A stretch of DNA of 64,000 nucleotides from an uncultured Campylobacterales bacterium (lineage in GTDB: Bacteria > Campylobacterota > Campylobacteria > Campylobacterales > Arcobacteraceae): positions 1 to 64,000 of the forward strand of contig CANLWY010000005.1 of NCBI GenBank assembly GCA_947494995.1. Direction: 5' to 3'. The notes beneath the pieces were generated by a model. It saw nothing but the letters and a program-made list of their open reading frames with translations. It was not told where the DNA came from and did no database searches. How positions within the stretch are numbered: the first letter of the stretch is position 1; every line of letters begins with the position of its first letter. This document shows, piece by piece, positions 26,905 to 34,704 of the stretch. The position numbers and the translations under genes were made by a program.

Positions 26905-27996
26905 TTATTCCTCTAACATTTCTTCTCTTATTTCCATAAGTTCTTTATATTCAAGTTGATTTTTTTCTTTCCAGCTTTTACTTAAATACTGAAGAATTTG
27001 AACTTTACCTGAAAAGTTTTCAACAACATGAATCCTGTCCTCTTCATCAATATATAAGCCTGTTGGAATTTGAAACTGACCAGGGTCATAACCTGCACTT
27101 CCAAAATATAAAAGTAATTGTGTTCCTGTTTTATCAAAAATTTGAATGTTATCAAATGCTACATCTGAAACATAAATATTCCCTTCACTATCAATTGCTA
27201 CACCTTTTGGTCTTGAAAAAGTTCCAGGTTTATCTCCTACATTTCCAAAAGTATGAATAAAGTTTCCATCTTGATCAAAAATTTGAATACGAAAGTTTTG
27301 AGTGTCAACAACAACTACATTTCCACTATTTTGATCAACTGCAATGCTTGTAGGGAAATTAAAAGTTCCATCTGTATTTCCTCTCTCACCAATATCAAAA
27401 AGATGATCTCCATTTAAAGAGTATGCTCTTATAGTATGACCTTTTGTATCAACAACATACATAATTTGAAGCTTTTGGTTAATCGCAATTCCTGTAGGTC
27501 TAATAAAATCTTCATTATTACCTAATACAAAAAAAGCATTACCACTTTTGTCATAACCAAAAACTCTTTGAAGTTTTGAATCTGACACATAAACATTATC
27601 ATTTTCATCTATTGCAATCCCTACAGGAAGAGAAAGTTTACCTTTACTTCTATCTCCAAGAAAACTTACTTTTCTATTTATTGTGTCAATTACATATACC
27701 ACTGCCATCCCAGTATCTGAAACATAAAATTTCCCACTTTTTGCAGCAATGCCAAAAGGTTTTCTAAAATCTTTTGATGCAAAAGAACTATCACCTCCAA
27801 GAAAATTATCTAACTTACTCTTTTCTATAAGATCACTTTCTCCCCTATAAGTTTCTAAGTGCATAATCTTTGGTTCCTGAGGAGGATCAGGTATAACAAA
27901 AGCCTGTTCTACAACTTCTTGCTTGGTTGCAGTACATGATGCAAAAAAAACAGTTACTGAAATATAAAACGCAGTTTTAAATACATACTTCAACAT
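26905..27996 (-). CDS. Six-bladed NHL-repeat lipoprotein
   Basis: A 363-residue protein with lipobox (FFASC near residue 20) and six NHL repeats: KFYVSDTGMAVVYVID, NVYVSDSKLQRVFGYD, IMYVVDTKGHTIRAYS, NVVVVDTQNFRIQIFD, NIYVSDVAFDNIQIFD and RIHVVENFSGKVQILQ. Likely membrane-anchored propeller. The mature N-terminal segment VIPDPPQEPKIMHLETYRGESDL resembles the N-terminal segment of the other NHL protein (WPEPPQKARIVFEN). It is the first gene of the operon from promoter E: NHL, PpiC, barrel, NHL, 11-haem cytochrome, unknown, CcsA, CcsB, spaced by 3-12 nt or overlapping. Confidence 0.85.
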   Translation of the reverse strand: MLKYVFKTAFYISVTVFFASCTATKQEVVEQAFVIPDPPQEPKIMHLETYRGESDLIEKSKLDNFLGGDSSFASKDFRKPFGIAAKSGKFYVSDTGMAVVYVIDTINRKVSFLGDRSKGKLSLPVGIAIDENDNVYVSDSKLQRVFGYDKSGNAFFVLGNNEDFIRPTGIAINQKLQIMYVVDTKGHTIRAYSLNGDHLFDIGERGNTDGTFNFPTSIAVDQNSGNVVVVDTQNFRIQIFDQDGNFIHTFGNVGDKPGTFSRPKGVAIDSEGNIYVSDVAFDNIQIFDKTGTQLLLYFGSAGYDPGQFQIPTGLYIDEEDRIHVVENFSGKVQILQYLSKSWKEKNQLEYKELMEIREEMLEE

Positions 27997-28037
27997 CTTC
28001 TTTCCTTATTTTTATAAATTAATTTAATATATTGTTT

Positions 28038-28068
28038 ATTGTATAGCTACAAAGTGTAAACATAGTGG
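28038..28068 (-). promoter_or_regulatory. Direct-repeat promoter E (NHL-PpiC-barrel-cytochrome operon)
   Basis: Coding strand CCACTAT-GTTT-ACACTTT (28068 to 28051), 7 nt, TACAAT (28043-28038). The ATG at 27996 is 54 nt from the repeat. The 18-bp repeat is identical to that of promoter G. Confidence 0.85.
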
Positions 28069-28100
28069 CAAAGATTTTTCAAAAGTGTCAATACCAATAA

Positions 28101-28134
28101 AAAAGGGGTAAAGGATTAAACCTTTACCCCTTTT
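28101..28134 (-). terminator. Strong terminator after the tetrahaem cytochrome gene
   Basis: A perfect 14-bp stem (AAAAGGGGTAAAGG / CCTTTACCCCTTTT) with a 6-nt loop, ending in a T run in either direction. It separates the tetrahaem gene at 28166-28927 from the NHL operon, which restarts at promoter E. Confidence 0.9.
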
Positions 28135-28165
28135 ACAGTTCAAATTTGATTAGGTATTAACCAGC

Positions 28166-28927
28166 TTATTTAGCATGGCATCCTAGACAAAGTACACTTC
28201 CTTGGTTATTTGAAACTCTTAGGAATGTATCGTTTTCTCCAAGGTGTGGATCATGACAAGATGAACATTCAACTTTTCCACCTCTAAGAACAGAAGAGAT
28301 ATTCTGTGTACCATTTGGAGTTGTCCAAGTTGCACTATATCCAGTAGTTCCTGCACCAAATGCACCTGCTTGTGGATTTAATGATGCGTTACCATCTGTA
28401 TATGTAATAGATACAGGGTGGTCATTTGATAAATCAACATCTGCAGCATCAGGTCCAGCACCGATATTTGTAATTCTACCTGATGGCATTACAAATGCAG
28501 TTCCATCACCAGCTGTAGTTGTACCATCTGTCATACCTAGATATTCAGTAGTATCACCACTTCCTGGAGCATTTACAACTGAGTTGATTGCACTTACACC
28601 ATCATGACAACTTAAACATGCTTTTGATGAGTTACTAACAGTTGTATCTGCTGTAACACCTGCAATTGTTGTTCCATATGTTGCATAAGTAGTTCCACCT
28701 GGAGTATCTTCTTTATTCCATAATGGTGCACCAGCAAAATTTGAGTTCGATCCGTGAGGCGTGTGACAAAATACACAGATTTCACTATTTGCTGTAGCAG
28801 TATTTGCTTTAATAATATTTCCTGAGAAAGTTAAATCGTGTTTACTTCCTGCAATTTCACCAAACGCTTGTGTTAAGCCTAGTATACCAACTAGTACTAA
28901 CGCCGCTTTTAAAAACTTAGTTTTCAT
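28166..28927 (-). CDS. Tetrahaem cytochrome c
   Basis: A 253-residue secreted protein with signal peptide (FLKAALVLVGILGLTQAFG) and four CXXCH motifs: CVFCH, CLSCH, CSSCH and CLGCH, the last four residues from the end. Pattern: SKHDL, CHTPHGSNSNF, LWN, CLSCHDG, DHPVSI, CSSCHDPH, FLRV. This is the doubled-CXXCH type. Monocistronic, with its own direct-repeat promoter F and a very strong terminator, consistent with high-level expression of a structural protein. Tetrahaem proteins such as OmcE form extracellular filaments; that function here is only a hypothesis. Start at 28927 chosen for AAGGAG upstream; the ATG at 28969 lies inside the promoter. Paralogue of 29050-29697. Confidence 0.9.
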   Translation of the reverse strand: MKTKFLKAALVLVGILGLTQAFGEIAGSKHDLTFSGNIIKANTATANSEICVFCHTPHGSNSNFAGAPLWNKEDTPGGTTYATYGTTIAGVTADTTVSNSSKACLSCHDGVSAINSVVNAPGSGDTTEYLGMTDGTTTAGDGTAFVMPSGRITNIGAGPDAADVDLSNDHPVSITYTDGNASLNPQAGAFGAGTTGYSATWTTPNGTQNISSVLRGGKVECSSCHDPHLGENDTFLRVSNNQGSVLCLGCHAK

Positions 28928-28954
28928 AATTTTCTCCTTACCGTTTATAAGATT

Positions 28955-28985
28955 ATTGTACATATACATGGTGTGAAGATGGTGT
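28955..28985 (-). promoter_or_regulatory. Direct-repeat promoter F (tetrahaem cytochrome)
   Basis: Coding strand ACACCAT-CTTC-ACACCAT (28985 to 28968), 7 nt, TACAAT (28960-28955). Both halves carry the same T to C change, keeping the repeat perfect. A further CCACTTT lies upstream (28995-28989). The start at 28927 is 40 nt from the repeat. Confidence 0.85.
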
Positions 28986-29049
28986 AAAAAAGTGGAAATT
29001 TGAAAATTTTTTATTATTTTTAAAAACTGTTAGAAGTGCCGTAAAATGG

Positions 29050-29697
29050 TCACTTTGCATGACATCCGAAACAAAGAAGGCTTCTTTCATTACTCTTTAC
29101 TCTTAAAAAAGTAGCATTTTCACCTAAATGTGGATCATGACAACTTGAACACTCAATTCTATCAGCTCTTAAAACAGAAAGAATAGTTTGTGAACCGTCT
29201 GGAGTATGCCAAACTGCACTATACCCCTTTGTCTTTGCACCAAAAGAACCTGACTTTGGATTTAAACTTGCTTTTTGTTCATCATAAGGTATTGAAATAG
29301 GATGTCCATTATCAAAAAATCCATCATTATGTATTCTATCATCTGAACTTGAAGAAGATATATTTGAAGAAGATTCAAAAATAGAGTTAACAGCACTAAC
29401 ACCATCATGACAACTTAAACATGCTTTTGATGAATTAGTATCAATATCTCCTTCTGTATCAATTTTATCATATACTAAATATGTAGTCTCATTTATAGAT
29501 AAGTTATTATCCCATAAAGCATTCCCTGAAAAATTTGAGTTTGAACCATGGGGAGTATGACAATAGACACATAATATCCCATCATCCTCTTTTACCTCAA
29601 AATTCAAATATGAAAGATCATGCTTACTGCCATTTATTACTGCAAACATATTAATATATAAAAGAGGGAAAAGAATAAGAAATCTATTAATATTCAT
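29050..29697 (-). CDS. Tetrahaem cytochrome c, paralogue
   Basis: A 215-residue secreted protein with signal peptide (FLILFPLLYINMFA) and four motifs: CVYCH, CLSCH, CSSCH and CFGCH. It aligns throughout with the tetrahaem protein at 28166-28927 (GSKHDLSY, CHTPHGSNSNFSG, KACLSCHDGVSAVNS, ASLNPKSGSFGAKTKGYSAVW, IECSSCHDPHLGENATFLRV) but is shorter in the loop before the third haem. It is the third gene of the operon from promoter G (8-nt gap after the octahaem gene), so the two paralogues are expressed from different promoters of the same regulon. Confidence 0.9.
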   Translation of the reverse strand: MNINRFLILFPLLYINMFAVINGSKHDLSYLNFEVKEDDGILCVYCHTPHGSNSNFSGNALWDNNLSINETTYLVYDKIDTEGDIDTNSSKACLSCHDGVSAVNSIFESSSNISSSSSDDRIHNDGFFDNGHPISIPYDEQKASLNPKSGSFGAKTKGYSAVWHTPDGSQTILSVLRADRIECSSCHDPHLGENATFLRVKSNERSLLCFGCHAK

Positions 29698-29705
29698 AAT
29701 TTACC

Positions 29706-30785
29706 CTACTTCTCATGACAACGTTTACAAACACTATATGCAGTTTTGCCTGTAGTTCGTAATAAATATATTCCATCTGAACCATGTGGATCATGACAAC
29801 TTGAACAAACTAACTCTCTACCTGGACGAACAGGATCAGGTCTACCTTTTGTAGGATGAGCTCCTTTATTTCTACTAAAAACAAAACTTGTAAGAACATG
29901 TTTACCTTTTGCTTTTTCACTATGACAGGTAGTACACAAGTTCCAAATAGGTTTTCTTAAGAAAAATTCATGATTTGAAGAGTGTGGATTGTGACAGGTA
30001 GTACATTTTCCAGTCATAACAGGACCATGTTGAGAATCTTTTTTATACCAAGATTTATCAACCTTATCATGACAGTTTTTACACTTAACATCTATTGGAT
30101 CCGGCGCTAAAAACTTTGACTTACCTTCAAACTCCTTATTAAAAAAGTTTGATTCTCCAGTGTGACACTGTAAACAAGCAAAGTTTATAGAAGGAGCATG
30201 ACTATTACTTTTTGATACTACATTTTTATGACATGAAAAACATTTTGATTTTTTTGTATCTTCTAATATCTGTACATTTGAAATATTCATCATATTTACA
30301 ATACCAATATTTTTTAAATCAATATTAGAAAGAGTTTTTGAATTATTAACCTTATCAATTGACATATCATGACACTCTTTACATGTTTTTTCATTTTTAT
30401 TTATATGAAAATATTTCTTCTTATATCCTTTTGGAATATCAACACCATTTTTAAAAACTTCAGACTTATGAAATACATCAAGACTCTTCTTTCCAATAAT
30501 CTCACTATTACTATTATATAAAGATATAAAAATTCTGTTTTCACCAATATTTAACTTCACTGTTTTACAAAAGGTATCTCTTGTTTCATTTAAATTATGT
30601 GTATACTTTTTCCCATTTGCTCTAATCTCTAAAAGTGTGGCTTTTTTATTTTTTGGAATTTTTACTACAACAGAAACAAAATCTTCATAAAAAACTGTTT
30701 TTGAGATTGGTTGAAGTACATCAAAAGTCTTATTTGAATTAGCAAAAAGATTTATGCATAAAAAGAAAAAGAAGAAATATTTCAT
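29706..30785 (-). CDS. Octahaem cytochrome c with N-terminal beta domain
   Basis: A 359-residue secreted protein (signal MKYFFFFFLCINLFA). Residues about 20-120 form a beta-rich, Ig-like domain without haem (VLQPISKTVFYEDFVSVVVKIP, then IGENRIFISLYNS). Eight CXXCH motifs follow: CKECH, CFSCH, CLQCH, CKNCH, CTTCH, CTTCH, CSSCH and CKRCH at the C-terminus. CTTCHNPHSSNHEFFLRKP is a doubled-CXXCH-type unit. Likely a periplasmic or outer-membrane-associated electron carrier. Haem number matches the periplasmic octahaem partner in Geobacter porin-cytochrome complexes, but homology to it is not shown here. Confidence 0.9.
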   Translation of the reverse strand: MKYFFFFFLCINLFANSNKTFDVLQPISKTVFYEDFVSVVVKIPKNKKATLLEIRANGKKYTHNLNETRDTFCKTVKLNIGENRIFISLYNSNSEIIGKKSLDVFHKSEVFKNGVDIPKGYKKKYFHINKNEKTCKECHDMSIDKVNNSKTLSNIDLKNIGIVNMMNISNVQILEDTKKSKCFSCHKNVVSKSNSHAPSINFACLQCHTGESNFFNKEFEGKSKFLAPDPIDVKCKNCHDKVDKSWYKKDSQHGPVMTGKCTTCHNPHSSNHEFFLRKPIWNLCTTCHSEKAKGKHVLTSFVFSRNKGAHPTKGRPDPVRPGRELVCSSCHDPHGSDGIYLLRTTGKTAYSVCKRCHEK

Positions 30786-30805
30786 AATAATCCTTTGCTA
30801 TTTAA

Positions 30806-30833
30806 AAGATTAACCTTATTTAAGGTTAATCTT
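30806..30833 (-). terminator. Hairpin at the end of the 11+1-haem cytochrome gene
   Basis: A 13-bp perfect stem (AAGATTAACCTTA / TAAGGTTAATCTT) with a 2-nt loop that includes the stop codon. Only a short T run follows, so partial read-through into the octahaem gene is likely; it may set expression ratios in the operon. Confidence 0.6.
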
Positions 30834-32015
30834 TGGTGTTACTCTATCATAGTGTCGTCTTGCATGACAAGCTGGGGCACAAGAACCACCATCTTCTGTA
30901 GCAATAAACCGTAGAGGGAAATTAATTTTTCCAAATTTTGTTTTATCCCTTAAATGTTTAGGATTCTTTTCTGTTGCATGGAAATCATGACAAGCTCTAC
31001 AAGTCCTTCCTTTTTCATCTTTTGCAACATGAACCCAGTGTATATTTTTATCACCATTTCTAAAACCTGTAGCGGTGGTGGTAGTTGGTTCAGTAATCCT
31101 ATCAGATTCATGACATTTAAAACACAATAAATTGTCTTTATCAAACTTAGCATAAAAAGTTCTAGGGAATGGTTCTTTTAACATTCTGTGATTGTCCGAA
31201 CCATGTGGATTATGACAAGCTGCACAATCATTCCATAATATAGGACCATGATGATCTTTATTTGCGTTTAAATGTTTTGCTAAATCATCTAATTCATATC
31301 CATCTTCATCTGTTTTAAGTTTTTCATTATGACAAGATAAACACATATTTTTTACATTATCACTTTTTATCATTCTTTCAGTATTTGTACCATGTGGGTC
31401 ATGACACTCTTGACATTTATTAGGTCTATTTAAAGCACCATGTTTATCACTAACTTGAGCAATATGCTCTTTTTTGTCAACATGGCATAAAAGACATAAA
31501 TCCATTTTTGGCTCAGCTTTTAATTGATACTTATGATCTTCTGTATGTGGATCATGACAGTTTACACAAGAGTCTGCAACAGGAGGATGAATATTACTAT
31601 TTTCTGTAAACATTGTATGTTTTGCTTCATGACAAGAAGTACAAAGTGCATTTATACTTGGTTCAACTAGAAGTGTAGAGTTTTCAGATTCATGTGGATT
31701 ATGACAAGCCGTACAAGCCCCAGCAACAACTGGACCATGAATAAATTTTTTTCCTTCTTTTTGAGTTTTATCATGACATTGATAACATAAACCAGGCGTA
31801 TCCATCACTAACTCATCAGTTTGTCCCTTTGGATCAACATGACACAAAGTACAATCGCCCCATTCATAAGGCGGGTGAACCACTTTTTTATCAGCCTTTA
31901 AATTTGGCTCAAATTCAATTTTCTTTGCAACAGAGCTTCCTGCTTGTACAACTGTAGCAAAAAAGAAGATTGTTGATAAAAAAATAAGTGTTTTGAAAAT
32001 ATAATTTCTTTTCAT
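30816..32015 (-). CDS. Multihaem cytochrome c with 11 CXXCH plus one CX3CH motif
   Basis: A 399-residue secreted protein (signal MKRNYIFKTLIFLSTIFFFATVVQA). Eleven canonical motifs (CTLCH, CYQCH, CTACH, CTSCH, CVNCH, CLLCH, CQECH, CLSCH, CAACH, CFKCH, CRACH) at a dense spacing of 20-45 residues, many as CHNPH or CHDPH doubled-CXXCH units, then CAPACH (CX3CH) at 379-384. The compact repeating form resembles the decahaem periplasmic wire MtrA-type proteins, so a periplasmic or through-barrel electron conduit is plausible. It opens the operon from promoter G. A hairpin at its end may reduce transcription into the octahaem gene. Confidence 0.9.
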   Translation of the reverse strand: MKRNYIFKTLIFLSTIFFFATVVQAGSSVAKKIEFEPNLKADKKVVHPPYEWGDCTLCHVDPKGQTDELVMDTPGLCYQCHDKTQKEGKKFIHGPVVAGACTACHNPHESENSTLLVEPSINALCTSCHEAKHTMFTENSNIHPPVADSCVNCHDPHTEDHKYQLKAEPKMDLCLLCHVDKKEHIAQVSDKHGALNRPNKCQECHDPHGTNTERMIKSDNVKNMCLSCHNEKLKTDEDGYELDDLAKHLNANKDHHGPILWNDCAACHNPHGSDNHRMLKEPFPRTFYAKFDKDNLLCFKCHESDRITEPTTTTATGFRNGDKNIHWVHVAKDEKGRTCRACHDFHATEKNPKHLRDKTKFGKINFPLRFIATEDGGSCAPACHARRHYDRVTPKINLK

Positions 32016-32055
32016 GATTCTTCCTTTGTGGGTGTATTATTCAACATATTCTCAA

Positions 32056-32105
32056 ATTATACTCCCACAAAGTGTAAACATAGTGGCAGAAAGTGGCAAA
32101 AGTGT
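32056..32105 (-). promoter_or_regulatory. Direct-repeat promoter G with four half-sites (multihaem operon)
   Basis: Core on the coding strand: CCACTAT-GTTT-ACACTTT (32086 to 32069), 7 nt, TATAAT (32061-32056). Two more half-sites lie upstream: CCACTTT (32096-32090) and ACACTTT (32105-32099). The ATG at 32015 is 53 nt from the core. Confidence 0.85.
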
Positions 32106-32119
32106 TTAATTAGAGGAGT

Positions 32120-32473
32120 TTAAAACTCTCTATCCTTGATAGTTACGATATAACGGGCTATTGCTTTAATTTTTTTGTCACTTATTGTGTTTAATTTAAT
32201 AAACTGAGCCTTCATGACATGAGCTTTTTTAGGTTGGATAATTGCTTTTCCTTTTCCCCTTAGATATTGAACTAACTCATCCTCTTTTCCACTATACCCC
32301 AAAGCAATCTCTTCAATAGTTGGCCCAATTGATCGTGTGTTCTTTTTGTGACACATAACACAACCTTTTGATTTAAAAAGCTTTAAACCTAAGGCTCTAT
32401 TGTCATTGGATTTTACAACTTCCTGAGAAAAAGCAGTCAGTGAAACTATTAAAAATAATATTAACTTTTTCAT
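32120..32473 (-). CDS. Small monohaem c-type cytochrome
   Basis: A 117-residue secreted cytochrome (signal MKKLILFLIVSLTAFS) with one haem motif, CVMCH, near residue 39, followed by RSIGPTIEEIALGYSG and LVQYLRGKGKAIIQP. It is a paralogue of the cytochrome domain of the lipoprotein at 13384-13944 but lacks its lipid anchor and linker. Likely Met ligand in VMKAQF. It is divergent from the repeat-protein gene at 32612; I see no direct-repeat promoter in the 138-nt gap. Downstream it runs towards promoter G. Confidence 0.85.
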   Translation of the reverse strand: MKKLILFLIVSLTAFSQEVVKSNDNRALGLKLFKSKGCVMCHKKNTRSIGPTIEEIALGYSGKEDELVQYLRGKGKAIIQPKKAHVMKAQFIKLNTISDKKIKAIARYIVTIKDREF

Positions 32474-32581
32474 TTTAATCCTTTTTTTTGAAATCTCCTA
32501 TTATGCTACAGCTTGAAAAATAAATTAGAACTTAAATTAATTTACTAATATTTTTAAGAAATTATTAAGTTAGTCTTAGGC

Positions 32582-32587
32582 TATAAT
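32582..32587 (+). promoter_or_regulatory. Candidate -10 element of the repeat-protein gene
   Basis: TATAAT lies 24 nt before the ATG at 32612, in the 138-nt AT-rich divergent gap (32474-32611). No clear -35 element, as is usual for Campylobacterota housekeeping promoters. Confidence 0.35.
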
Positions 32588-32611
32588 TTAAAAAAGAGCA
32601 AGGAGTATAAA

Positions 32612-33997
32612 ATGAGATTTACAATTATTTTAATTTCAGTATTAATTCTAAATAGTTTTTCATTTGCAGAAAATAATAAAAATGGACTAATCAAAAATAA
32701 ATATCCAAATGGAAATATATATACAGAAACAAACTATAAAAACAATAAAAAAAATGGACTTTCTACTACATATTTTACTACAGGTGAAAAAAGATCCAAA
32801 ACTCTATATAGAGACGATAAAAAAGAAGGTTTAGAGAAAATATTCTTTAAAACTGGTATTGTAAAAAAAGAAACAAACTATAAAAATAATTTAAAAGAAG
32901 GAATAGAAAAAGAGTATTATGGAACAGGAAAAATTTCATCTACTACAAATTTTAAAAATAATAAAAAAGATGGTGAAAAGAAAAAATATTCTTATAAAAC
33001 TGGCAAGCTTGAACATACTATAAATTATAAAAACAACAAAATAAATGGATTGAAAAACTTCTATTCTTCTTCAGGAAAAGTTATAAAAACAATTAATTTT
33101 GTTAATAATAACATTCATGGAGAAGAGATTTCTTATTATAAAAATGGAAATATTGAAAAAATTTCCCTATATAAAAATAATAAAAAAGAAGGTTTAGAAA
33201 AAAGTTTTTATGAAAATAAAAAATTAAAATCAGAGATTTTTTATAAAAAAGGGAAAAAAGAAGGTTTAAAAAAAGTCTTTTTTAAAGATGGAAAAATAAA
33301 AAAAGAGTCTATATATATAAAAGATAAGATTGATGGCGAAGAAAAAGAGTATTTTAATACAGGAGAAATTAAATCTTCAATAGTTTATTCTTTGGGTAAG
33401 AAAAATGGATTAAAGAAATCATTCTTTAAAAATGGAATGCTTTATAAAAAAGTCCTATACAAAAATGATAAAATTAATGGAGAGGAAGAAGAGTTTAATA
33501 AAAATGGTAAAAAAGTTTTTTTAAGAACATATAAAAAGAATAAACTTTATTCAACTTCAACTATTAAAAATGACAAAAAAAATGGTATTGAAACAATTCT
33601 TTATATTGATGGTAAAACAAAAATAAAACAATTTTATAAAAATGATATATTGGAAGGAAAATATGTTGAATTTTTTAAAAATGGTAAAAATAAATTTATT
33701 GTAAATTATAAAGAAGGAAAAAAAGAAGGTATAGAAAAACAATATACAATTGAATCAATTTTAGTATCTCATACACCTTATGTAGAAGGTAAAAGAAAAG
33801 GTATTGAAAAAGTCTTCTACCCTGATGGAAAAATTAGAATAGAGATTTTATATGAAAATGATATGAAAAATGGATTAGCAAAAGGTTATTATACAAGTGG
33901 GAAAATAAGAACACAAACTGAATATAAAGATAATAAACAAGTTGGAAAACAAAAGGTTTTCTCAGAAGATGGTAAAGAAATTACTATTTCTTTTTAA
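32612..33997 (+). CDS. Secreted YwqK/MORN-variant repeat protein
   Basis: A 461-residue protein with signal peptide (FTIILISVLILNSFSFA) made almost wholly of about twenty 20-24-residue repeats of the type YKNNKKNGLxKxYYxxGKIxxxxx. Such MORN-variant repeats (YwqK-type) form elongated beta sheets. Some family members are annotated as antitoxins, but here the export signal argues for a periplasmic or surface scaffold. Lys and Asn are extremely frequent, giving very A-rich DNA. It ends 20 nt before the response regulator gene on the same strand, so the two may be co-transcribed. Ligand or partner unknown. Confidence 0.8.
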   Translation: MRFTIILISVLILNSFSFAENNKNGLIKNKYPNGNIYTETNYKNNKKNGLSTTYFTTGEKRSKTLYRDDKKEGLEKIFFKTGIVKKETNYKNNLKEGIEKEYYGTGKISSTTNFKNNKKDGEKKKYSYKTGKLEHTINYKNNKINGLKNFYSSSGKVIKTINFVNNNIHGEEISYYKNGNIEKISLYKNNKKEGLEKSFYENKKLKSEIFYKKGKKEGLKKVFFKDGKIKKESIYIKDKIDGEEKEYFNTGEIKSSIVYSLGKKNGLKKSFFKNGMLYKKVLYKNDKINGEEEEFNKNGKKVFLRTYKKNKLYSTSTIKNDKKNGIETILYIDGKTKIKQFYKNDILEGKYVEFFKNGKNKFIVNYKEGKKEGIEKQYTIESILVSHTPYVEGKRKGIEKVFYPDGKIRIEILYENDMKNGLAKGYYTSGKIRTQTEYKDNKQVGKQKVFSEDGKEITISF

Positions 33998-34017
33998 TAT
34001 TAAATAAAAGAATAAAA

Positions 34018-34704
34018 ATGGACAAATTAAAAAATTTAAAAATACTATATGTTGAAGACGATGAATTAATAAGAGAAAATACATCTGAAATATTGGGCAG
34101 AAAATGTGATAATGTTGTAACTGCAAAAAATGGTCTAGAAGGACTAGATTTATATAAAGAGATTGAACCAGATATTATTATTACAGATATACAAATGCCC
34201 AAAATGGATGGCCTTACAATGATTAAAAAGATCCGTGAAAATGATATTGATACGAAAATTATAATTACTACTGCTTATAGTGATCAAAAATATTTACTTG
34301 AAGCAGTTGAATTACAACTTATTAAGTATGTGTCAAAACCATTAACATGGAATAAAATTTCTGATGCATTGAAGGTATCACTAAAATTTATTAAAGAGAA
34401 TGATAGTGTTACTAAATATATTGATGATGATTTTACATATAACTCATTTACTAAAACCTTATATAAAAATGATAAAGAAGTAATATTGTCAAATCATGAA
34501 AAACAACTCTTAGAACTATTAGTCAAAAATAGGAACAATTTAGTGCAGTATGAGGCTATTGAAAATTTTATTTGGGCTGATATTGGTATGAGTAAAGATG
34601 CTATTAAATCTTTAACAAAAGGTTTAAGAAAAAAGCTTCCAGATGGAGCTTTACAAAATATATACGGACTTGGTTACAAGTTGAATGTGAGAGAAGATGT
34701 ATAG
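34018..34704 (+). CDS. OmpR/PhoB-family response regulator
   Basis: A 228-residue two-domain regulator. The receiver (1-120) has acidic pair EDD (LYVEDDELI), phospho-acceptor Asp in IITDIQMPKMDG, and Thr/Lys switch residues (ITTAYS, VSKPL). The C-terminal winged helix (about 135-228) has the Trans_reg_C pattern: VILSNHEKQLLELLVKN, AIKSLTKGLRKKL, IYGLGYKLN. Proteins of this family bind direct repeats with 10-11 bp period. It is the only such DNA-binding regulator in the window and lies centrally among the ten direct-repeat promoters, so it is the best candidate to bind them (inference). It overlaps the kinase gene by 8 nt. Confidence 0.9.
   Translation: MDKLKNLKILYVEDDELIRENTSEILGRKCDNVVTAKNGLEGLDLYKEIEPDIIITDIQMPKMDGLTMIKKIRENDIDTKIIITTAYSDQKYLLEAVELQLIKYVSKPLTWNKISDALKVSLKFIKENDSVTKYIDDDFTYNSFTKTLYKNDKEVILSNHEKQLLELLVKNRNNLVQYEAIENFIWADIGMSKDAIKSLTKGLRKKLPDGALQNIYGLGYKLNVREDV

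Noticed and set aside
30950-31153. 67-residue frame inside the 399-aa cytochrome gene
   Set aside because: Shadow of the multihaem coding sequence; no independent evidence.
32612-33997. Toxin-antitoxin antitoxin assignment
   Set aside because: YwqK-type repeats are sometimes labelled antitoxin, but this protein is exported and no toxin gene adjoins it.
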